Origin: Bacteroidales bacterium UBA1204
Lineage (GTDB): Bacteria; Bacteroidota; Bacteroidia; Bacteroidales; F082
Assembly (NCBI GenBank): GCA_002310075.1
Contig: DBXU01000179.1
Coordinates: 1-12,478 of the forward strand
Reading direction: 5' to 3'
Length of the DNA: 12,478 bases
In this document: positions 7,097-12,478 of the stretch, in pieces
Position numbering within the stretch: position 1 is the stretch's first letter
Layout: every line of letters begins with the position of its first letter
Made by a program: the position numbers and the translations under genes
Notes under the pieces: model-generated
Seen by the model: the letters and a program-made list of their open reading frames with translations, nothing else
The model's database searches: none
Told to the model about the DNA's origin: nothing

Positions 7097-8960
7097 TAGA
7101 GGCAACAAAGCCACAAAAGCAGGCTTTGGTGAAGGTGTACTTGCTGCGGCTCAAAAGGACAGTAGGGTGGTTGGCTTGGGTGCCGACATCACCAATTCGG
7201 TGGGGATGAACCTGTTTGCAGACGCTTTCCCAGATAGGTTTTTATCTATGGGCATCGCTGAACAAGATGCAGTGGCAACGGCAACAGGATTGGCGCTAGG
7301 GGGAAAGATCCCTGTGTTTAGTACCTATGGTGTTTTTGCCGCTCATCGGGCCAACGACCAAATCCGCGTCTCGGTATGCTATAACAATGTTCATGTCATT
7401 ATAGGCGGTGCTCATGCCGGTGTTTCGGTTGGTCCTGATGGCGCCACGCACCAAGCGCTTGAGGATATTGCTGTCATGCGGGTGTTACCTAATATGACGG
7501 TTATCTCGCCTTGTGATGCGACACAAGCCAAGATCGCAACAGAAAAGGCAATCCTTGAATGCAATGGCCCGGTCTACATCAGGTTCGGCAGGGAGGCAAT
7601 GCCTGACTTCACGGATGAAAACCAGGAATTTGAAATAGGAAAGGCACAGTTGATGCACGAAGGCTCCGACATTACACTCGTCGCCACGGGACACGAGGTG
7701 TGGGAGTCACTAGAAGCAGCTCACATGCTTGAACACTTGGGCATCTCGACACGTGTCATCAATATGCATACCATAAAGCCGTTGGATGGCGAGATACTGA
7801 AAAAGGCTGCTGACGATACGCGTTTGATTTTCACCGTTGAAGAGCATCAAGTAACGGGTGGTTTGGGAAGCGCTGTGGCAGAGTATTTCTGTGAGAACCA
7901 CCCAATTAGGGTGTATCGGATTGGAATGAATGACCGCTTTGGCGAGTCAGGGCAAGCTTCGGCTTTGATGCACAAGTTCGGTCTTGACGCGGCCGGCATC
8001 GTCAATCGTGTCCTAATGGAAGTGGGCAAAGACGACCTTAGCCTTTTCATTCCCAAACTGGGCAAGCCGTTTTCTACCTATCCCAAAGGATTGTATACGA
8101 GCAAGATCCTTTATGAAGGCTATGACTATCATAACGAAGCTTCTTTTGAAACTTGTTATGACACCAAGGTGTATAAGCATTACATCGACCAGGGCAAGCA
8201 GGGACATGCCGTACGAGAGACTTTGGCGCGGTCGTTGCACGACCATTTCATCAGCCATGCTTTGCAAAATATGTTGAGCCTTTACGACGAGAAGGATGTT
8301 GTCGGCATTATGGGTGGCCATGCTTTAAGTCGTAAAGATCCAGGCTATCGCCAAATTGTATTTTTGAGCAAGAAGCTAACCGAAATGGGTAAACTGATGG
8401 TGACAGGCGGTGGCCCTGGCGCCATGGAAGCCACGCACCTTGGCGCTTGGATGGCGGGTAGGAGCGAGGCCGAAACCAATGAAGCCATCAATATGCTGAC
8501 TCCTTCTCCTACTTACAAGGATGAAGGATGGTTGCGACGCAGCTTCGAGGTGATGGAACGTTTCCCGCTGCAATCCGAATATCGTAGTCTAGCCATCCCA
8601 ACTTGGTATTATGGACATGAGCCGACAGCCCCTTTTGCTACCGACATCGCCAAGTATTTCGACAACAGTGTGCGTGAGGACGGCATCGTTACTATCGCTA
8701 AGGGTGGCATTATTTACACGCCTGGAAGCGCAGGTACCATGCAGGAGATCTTCCAAGATGCAGGCCAGAACCATTATGAGAGTGTGGGTTATGCCAGTCC
8801 TATGATTTTTATGGGTAAGGATTACTACACTCACTATATGCCTGCCTATACACTATTGAAAGACTTAAGCGATCGAGGCATATTCAAGAATATGATCCTC
8901 ACCATCTCTGACGATAATGACGAAATAATCGAAGCCATCGAAAGATTCAGGGAGAGATAG
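7083..8960 (+). CDS. Transketolase C-terminal subunit fused to a LOG/PpnN-like Rossmann nucleotide-binding domain
   Basis: A 625-residue two-part protein. Residues about 5-313 are the C-terminal transketolase half (pyrimidine-binding and C-terminal domains). They show GIAEQDAV (57-64) with Glu60 at the position of the catalytic TPP-activating glutamate, HAGVSVGPDGATHQALED (111-128), the YIRFGR strand (165-170), and VEEHQVTGGLGSAVAE (252-267). A linker region (about 314-400) leads into a Rossmann domain (about 400-620) with GIMGGHALSRKDPGY (408-422), GGGPGAMEA (442-450), and PGSAGTMQE (547-555). The last two correspond to the GGGxxGxM and PGGxGTxxE motifs of LOG and PpnN nucleotide 5'-monophosphate phosphoribohydrolases, with Glu555 kept but the second glycine of PGG replaced by Ser549. 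The frame is continuous across the join. Standalone C-halves end near residue 313, so the second half is an added domain. Both parts are confidently seen; the joint role is inferred. Confidence 0.88.
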   Translation: MNYINRGNKATKAGFGEGVLAAAQKDSRVVGLGADITNSVGMNLFADAFPDRFLSMGIAEQDAVATATGLALGGKIPVFSTYGVFAAHRANDQIRVSVCYNNVHVIIGGAHAGVSVGPDGATHQALEDIAVMRVLPNMTVISPCDATQAKIATEKAILECNGPVYIRFGREAMPDFTDENQEFEIGKAQLMHEGSDITLVATGHEVWESLEAAHMLEHLGISTRVINMHTIKPLDGEILKKAADDTRLIFTVEEHQVTGGLGSAVAEYFCENHPIRVYRIGMNDRFGESGQASALMHKFGLDAAGIVNRVLMEVGKDDLSLFIPKLGKPFSTYPKGLYTSKILYEGYDYHNEASFETCYDTKVYKHYIDQGKQGHAVRETLARSLHDHFISHALQNMLSLYDEKDVVGIMGGHALSRKDPGYRQIVFLSKKLTEMGKLMVTGGGPGAMEATHLGAWMAGRSEAETNEAINMLTPSPTYKDEGWLRRSFEVMERFPLQSEYRSLAIPTWYYGHEPTAPFATDIAKYFDNSVREDGIVTIAKGGIIYTPGSAGTMQEIFQDAGQNHYESVGYASPMIFMGKDYYTHYMPAYTLLKDLSDRGIFKNMILTISDDNDEIIEAIERFRER

Positions 8961-10091
8961 TCATCTGACAAGAATCACATCGTCGTCTCCACAAGGCATG
9001 AAGATGGAATCATTAACCAGCATCAAATGGGTACTGATCCTATACGCCTTACGTTGTTTTTCCAAAGGAATCCTGAGCTCTATCATCCCGTCAGCATCCG
9101 AAAGTGCTTCAAGACCTTCTATGCTCACCATCGCTGAGTCGACACTTTCTTCAGTGTTGATGTTCCAAAGCTTGAAACGGACGTTGCCATACACGGAAAG
9201 GTCGCGTTGGATATTTAACTGGGTGTCACGAGACAAGACAACGATTGTATCAGTGTCTTGATAATCCTTGCAGCTCACCGTCATATGCACGGGCTGTCCC
9301 AGGAATCGGTGAGGAATATTGGAGAAGGATATAGGAGCATCAAGAGATGCTATCGTATCGATTTTGATCTCGTTGTCAAGGGTCAGCGTGACAGCGGCAT
9401 CGTGTAAGGGAGGTAGTTGTGCGTTGTGGGCGGAGACTTCACTTAACCTTATCTCAGCGTCAAAGGGTTGGTTGGCTTTGCGTACGCCGAGCAAGATGGC
9501 GATGAGGGCTATGACTCCCAGGGCACCTATCATGGTTTTCCTTATCAGTTGTCTCTTGTGTCTTTGCCAGATGGCGTCGAACTCCACGCCAAGAAGTTTC
9601 GAAATCAATTGTACATACGCACGTTCTTTATTGAGCCAAGGCCATTTGTAGACCTTTTCGTGTATGTTGGCGCCAAGTATTTCTGGAAGTCCAAGCTTGT
9701 CGATAATGGGGTTAAAGCACTCTGTCTCCGGATTCCCACTATGTGGCTTTCCGTCGACGATGAAGAAATGTATGTTGTTGTGGCGACCAAGGCCATGGAA
9801 ATATTCGATTTCGCGGCCAACCCATTCCGATTTGGCCGAATTGGGCGAGCAGACGACAATGAGGTGCTGTGATGCCTTCAGGCGTTCCTGCAGTTCATTG
9901 GAGAGACCGCCAGGCTGTATGTCGGTAGGCGCAAAAAACACAGGCTTGATGGGTCTTCGAGGCCATCCGTGCTCGCTGCATAATGTAGCAGGAAGCTTAT
10001 AATGCTCAAGTTTCTTTTGGAGTTTCTTGCCCCATTCAGTGTCCTTGGCGTTGTAGCTGATAAAAGCGTAGTATTTGAACTGGCTATTCAT
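8961..10091 (-). CDS. Membrane-anchored TIR-domain protein with C-terminal extracytoplasmic beta domains
   Basis: A 376-residue protein. Residues 5-170 form a TIR domain: YYAFISYNAKD (7-17, strand A and box 1), APTDIQPGGLS (54-64, BB-loop region), LIVVCSPNSAKSEWVGREIE (77-96), and the subfamily-like IVDGKP...ECFNP pattern (111-128). Glu94, in the S-x-W-x-x-x-E context, sits where NAD-cleaving TIR domains have their catalytic glutamate. A basic stretch (RHKRQLIRK, 177-185) precedes one membrane helix (about 187-203); the charge pattern predicts TIR inside and C-terminus outside. Residues about 210-376 are beta-rich, with two Ig/carboxypeptidase-regulatory-like units; the second holds VSIEGLEALSDADGMIELRI (322-341). 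No signal peptide is present. The ATG overlaps the stop of the upstream TPR gene (4 bases), so the two are translationally coupled. It is likely a signalling or defence effector; NADase activity is inferred, not shown. The stop abuts that of the convergent transketolase-LOG gene. Confidence 0.85.
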   Translation of the reverse strand: MNSQFKYYAFISYNAKDTEWGKKLQKKLEHYKLPATLCSEHGWPRRPIKPVFFAPTDIQPGGLSNELQERLKASQHLIVVCSPNSAKSEWVGREIEYFHGLGRHNNIHFFIVDGKPHSGNPETECFNPIIDKLGLPEILGANIHEKVYKWPWLNKERAYVQLISKLLGVEFDAIWQRHKRQLIRKTMIGALGVIALIAILLGVRKANQPFDAEIRLSEVSAHNAQLPPLHDAAVTLTLDNEIKIDTIASLDAPISFSNIPHRFLGQPVHMTVSCKDYQDTDTIVVLSRDTQLNIQRDLSVYGNVRFKLWNINTEESVDSAMVSIEGLEALSDADGMIELRIPLEKQRKAYRISTHLMLVNDSIFMPCGDDDVILVR

Positions 10092-12010
10092 TGTCTCTGT
10101 TCCTTGATCTTTGCTTTGATTTCTTCTATGCTTTTCTTGGCATATTGTGTGTCGCTATGCTCCTCTCCGAATCCCTTTCTCAATAATTCATAAGACCTGT
10201 TATAGTATTCAAGGGCTTCCTCATACTTGCCTTGGTTGGCGTATGCATAGCCGATGTTGAAATAAGAGTAGCCCAAATCCGGATGTTCTTCTCCAAGGGT
10301 TCTCTTGCGAATCTCCAAGGCTTTTCTGTTGTTTTCCAAGGCTTTTTCGTATTCGCCCATTCGGGAGTAGGCATTGCCGATGTTATCATAGCAGATCGCA
10401 GTATTGTCATTGTTCTCGCCCAATACCTTTAATCTGGCTTGTAAAGCTTTGTTGTAGTAATCGAGACCCTCCTTGTATTGGCCAAGTACGGTATAGAGAT
10501 ATCCTAAGTTGTTGTACATATAGGCAGTTTTAGGATGACTGTCTCCCATGATTTCTTCACATATTTCCGTTGCTTTCAATAAATACTGCGTTCCCTTGGG
10601 GATGTCGAGGAGGTTGATGTAACACATTCCAACGTTGTTGTTTGAAATGGCAACATCCGAATGGCTGGTCCCATATACTTTCTCCCGAATCTCCAAGCCT
10701 TTGAGATAATACTCCAAGGCTTTGTCGTTGTCACCAGTTACATTGTAATACGAGCCAAAGTTGTTATAGGCATAGGCCAGGATGGGGTCGTCGGGTTCTA
10801 GCATCTTTTCTTGAATGCTGACAGCCTTTTTGATGTATTCCAACGCGTTATCTTGATCACCCATGGCCAAATAGTTGGTTCCGATGTTCATGTAAATGTT
10901 AGCGGTTTCATTATGCATTACTCCATATGCGGCCTCTGCCATATCTTTGGCTTGCTGATAATAGCGCAAAGCACTGGGATAATCACCTAACTCGGCATGG
11001 ATATAACCGATGTTGTTTATGGATGCGATAAGGGTTGAGACATTGTCATCAGGATGGGCCAACGACATGCGCATAGAGCGTTGATAGTAGGAAAGTGCTT
11101 TGCTATAGTCGGCCAGATAATCGTCAACGAAAGTGCCTGCATCATTTTGCCATTCTAGTCGTGTGGTATCTAAAGCAGCGCGCAACTCAAGATAATAGGC
11201 TGCGGAGTCGTTGAGGTGCTGGACAAAAAATGTCTCGTAATAGCTATAACATCTTTTGGCTGCTTCTTCTATGTCGGCTTGTTGCACGGCTTGCGCTTTT
11301 TGAAGCTGCTCTTTTTGCTCTTGTATGGCGTGACCGCGTTGCATGATAGTGCTCACCTGAGCCCTGATGTCGCCGCGTGTACGCAACATCGAGTCAGCTT
11401 TTGTGAGTTCACCGTTCTCGATATGGTACGACACTTGACGATAGAATTCATCCAATTGGTCGTAGTCGAGAGCGGAGTAGCGTTTGGCCATGTCGGAGAT
11501 CAGCTGTTCGTTGCTTTCCTGCTCGTCGTAAATATTTTGAAGAGCTTTCTGGTATTCTTCTAACGTGATTTTGTTCTCCTCTTTGAGGGCTTCTATCTCA
11601 TCTTCCTTTTCTTGCAGTTGTTTTTGCAAGTTACGACGGATCTTCTTCTCTGCATTGAGTTTGTCCTGTAGTTGTTGCTCGGGCGTCTCCATGACGATGT
11701 AAAGCGGGTTGCCCGAGCGTCTATAGGTCTTCGGACACGCGTCCATGTCGACCAGTTGATAGCCTTTCTTCTTCACTGAATCCAGACGAAATTGGGTCTC
11801 GGAGATAGGGAAGGAGAAGGCGCCATCGTCACTGTTGACCAATACGGCTGTGCGTCCTTGAACGGAAACCATCGCTCCTTTTAGGCCTTGGCCCGGTACG
11901 AGTTTGCCTTTTACCATGCGGCCTTTTGTCTTCACGTAGCCTTGCTGGGTTTGGGCGACGGCAAGAAGGCTCAGGGTTAAAAGTGTTGAGAGAAGGAATA
12001 GCTTTTTCAT
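10088..12010 (-). CDS. Exported coiled-coil/TPR protein (kinesin-light-chain-type repeats) coupled to the TIR gene
   Basis: A 640-residue exported protein. The signal peptide (MKKLFLLSTLLTLSLLAVA, cleavage before Q20) is followed by a beta domain (about 23-108) resembling a carboxypeptidase-regulatory/transthyretin-like fold, with GAMVSVQGR and SDDGAFSFPI. A highly charged coiled coil covers about 110-180, then helical spacers to about 300. Seven TPR units of exactly 42 residues follow: the conserved Asn of the NNIG-type motif falls at 333, 375, 417, 459, 501, 543 and 585. The unit ends in a G-x-x-H pattern typical of TPR_10/TPR_12 repeats of kinesin light chain. It closes with a helical tail (EEIKAKIKEQRQ). 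Such arrays bind proteins or peptides. The signal peptide lacks a lipobox cysteine, so it should be periplasmic. It lies between another TPR gene (18 bases upstream) and the TIR gene (ATGA overlap), and so is probably the sensor or scaffold partner of the TIR protein. Confidence 0.87.
   Translation of the reverse strand: MKKLFLLSTLLTLSLLAVAQTQQGYVKTKGRMVKGKLVPGQGLKGAMVSVQGRTAVLVNSDDGAFSFPISETQFRLDSVKKKGYQLVDMDACPKTYRRSGNPLYIVMETPEQQLQDKLNAEKKIRRNLQKQLQEKEDEIEALKEENKITLEEYQKALQNIYDEQESNEQLISDMAKRYSALDYDQLDEFYRQVSYHIENGELTKADSMLRTRGDIRAQVSTIMQRGHAIQEQKEQLQKAQAVQQADIEEAAKRCYSYYETFFVQHLNDSAAYYLELRAALDTTRLEWQNDAGTFVDDYLADYSKALSYYQRSMRMSLAHPDDNVSTLIASINNIGYIHAELGDYPSALRYYQQAKDMAEAAYGVMHNETANIYMNIGTNYLAMGDQDNALEYIKKAVSIQEKMLEPDDPILAYAYNNFGSYYNVTGDNDKALEYYLKGLEIREKVYGTSHSDVAISNNNVGMCYINLLDIPKGTQYLLKATEICEEIMGDSHPKTAYMYNNLGYLYTVLGQYKEGLDYYNKALQARLKVLGENNDNTAICYDNIGNAYSRMGEYEKALENNRKALEIRKRTLGEEHPDLGYSYFNIGYAYANQGKYEEALEYYNRSYELLRKGFGEEHSDTQYAKKSIEEIKAKIKEQRQ
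10150..11041 (-). repeat. Seven-unit 126-bp tandem coding repeat (42-residue TPRs)
   Basis: The region encodes residues about 324-620 of the exported TPR protein. Each unit is 126 bases and is diverged at DNA level, but shares recurring segments such as the codons for YNNxG and ALEYYNKALE-like helices. It is a protein-coding repeat rather than a mobile or CRISPR-type array. Confidence 0.8.
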
Positions 12011-12028
12011 GATCGTTTAAGTTTCATA

Positions 12029-12478
12029 CTAATATTGTTCATTAGTTTCTTTTAGTTTGGCTTGGATTTCAGCGATTCTCTCTTTTTGCCTGACAGTGAA
12101 CGGATGGCTCTTACCTGCGACGGACAAATAGATATTCAAGGCCTTGTTAAAGGCTTTCAAAGTATTTTCGTAATCGCCTTGATTCATGTAAACAGCACCG
12201 ATGTTATTGTAGCTGGTTGCCACCTCGAGATGGTTTTCACCAAAAACGGATAACTTGTTTTTCAAAGCATTGTCAAGGCATTCCAAAGCCTTCTCCATGT
12301 TGCCTTGTTTAAAATAAATGATTCCTACGTTGTTATAATTGGTACCCACGTCGGGATGATTCTCGCCAAAGACCGATAAACTGATTTCCAAGGCCTTGTT
12401 GTGGTATTCCAGAGCCTTCTCAAGGTCGCCTTGTTTGCCATATACAATGCCGAAATTGTTGTAGCTTACAGCCACGTC
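12029..12478 (-). CDS. TPR protein, C-terminal part (cut by the window edge)
   Basis: The frame is open to the last base, so only the final 149 residues are seen. The GTG at 12473-12475 is an internal valine: the preceding codon gives Asp, completing the DVAVSYNN repeat motif, so the gene begins outside the window. Three 42-residue kinesin-light-chain-type TPRs are visible, each with a YNN(F/V/I)G motif and each ending near FGENHP/L or AGKSHP. A helical tail (RIAEIQAKLKETNEQY) then closes the protein. This tail closely resembles that of the next TPR protein, so the two are probably paralogues from duplication. The stop is 18 bases before the start of the exported TPR gene, consistent with one TPR-TPR-TIR operon whose promoter is upstream of the window. 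Whether this protein also has a signal peptide cannot be seen. Confidence 0.82.
   Translation of the reverse strand, partial: DVAVSYNNFGIVYGKQGDLEKALEYHNKALEISLSVFGENHPDVGTNYNNVGIIYFKQGNMEKALECLDNALKNKLSVFGENHLEVATSYNNIGAVYMNQGDYENTLKAFNKALNIYLSVAGKSHPFTVRQKERIAEIQAKLKETNEQY
12101..12478 (-). repeat. 126-bp tandem coding repeat, three visible TPR units
   Basis: Three consecutive 126-base units, more alike at the DNA level than those in the downstream gene (recurring versions of the codons for SVFGENH and EKALE). The array continues off the window edge. Confidence 0.75.

Noticed and set aside
8016..8018. In-frame ATG that could start a separate LOG-like protein
   Set aside because: No ribosome binding site precedes it and no stop separates it from the transketolase part, so a fusion is the simpler reading. 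Internal initiation is not excluded.
8013..8321. A 102-codon minus-strand frame at the transketolase-LOG join
   Set aside because: Considered as a sign that the fusion is an artefact, but the plus-strand frame is continuous and conserved-looking on both sides of the join, so this is a shadow.
9468..9872. A 134-codon plus-strand frame, with other frames antisense to the TIR gene
   Set aside because: Antisense to a clear TIR domain and membrane helix; the translations show no coherent fold.
12473..12475. GTG start for the edge TPR gene
   Set aside because: It lies inside a TPR motif (DVAVSYNN), and the frame stays open to the window end, so the gene continues beyond it.
10150..12478. 126-base periodicity as a possible CRISPR or satellite array
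   Set aside because: The period equals a 42-residue TPR in frame, the units are diverged, and no repeat-spacer structure exists.

Overview
The window looks like chromosomal DNA of a Bacteroidota bacterium, most likely a member of the Bacteroidales (Prevotella/Bacteroides-like). The evidence is the protein families (a PorV/PorQ-like barrel, a helix-hairpin-helix outer-membrane barrel, a DUF456 protein, a TIR protein with secreted kinesin-light-chain-type TPR proteins), signal peptides ending in A-Q, mostly A-rich leaders without Shine-Dalgarno sites, and a near-ideal Bacteroidota promoter (TTTG-N20-TAAATTTG) at 5720-5751. No rRNA, tRNA, CRISPR array or insertion sequence was seen. There is no gene-free stretch above 300 bases. 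The longest gaps are about 90 bases.

Layout. (1) 1-2711, plus strand: the end of a threonine/serine-exporter (ThrE/YjjB-type) membrane protein, a secreted LolA-like protein, a small unrecognised protein, and a PLP-dependent low-specificity L-threonine aldolase. (2) 2713-5702, minus strand: a two-gene operon for a PorV/PorQ-like outer-membrane protein followed by a 720-residue HhH-plus-beta-barrel outer-membrane protein, driven by the promoter at 5720-5751. (3) 5793-8960, plus strand: a tightly coupled operon of a DUF456 membrane protein, the N-terminal half of a split transketolase, and a 625-residue protein in which the C-terminal transketolase half is fused to a LOG/PpnN-like Rossmann nucleotide-binding domain. 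(4) 8961-12478, minus strand: an operon of a TPR protein (cut by the window edge), a secreted 640-residue coiled-coil/TPR protein, and a membrane-anchored TIR-domain protein.

Two parts stand out. The transketolase-LOG fusion joins an enzyme that uses ribose 5-phosphate to a fold whose characterised members release ribose 5-phosphate from nucleotides, which suggests nucleotide salvage into the pentose phosphate pathway; however, the LOG signature is partly altered. The TPR-TPR-TIR operon places a TIR domain with a plausible catalytic glutamate in the cytoplasm, linked by one membrane helix to a beta-rich extracytoplasmic domain, beside an exported TPR protein that starts with a similar beta domain. 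This resembles a split transmembrane sensor-effector system and is the best candidate here for an undescribed system.

Genes are packed very tightly: two convergent pairs have stop codons 0 or 1 base apart, and three same-strand junctions overlap (two ATGA, one of 14 bases).
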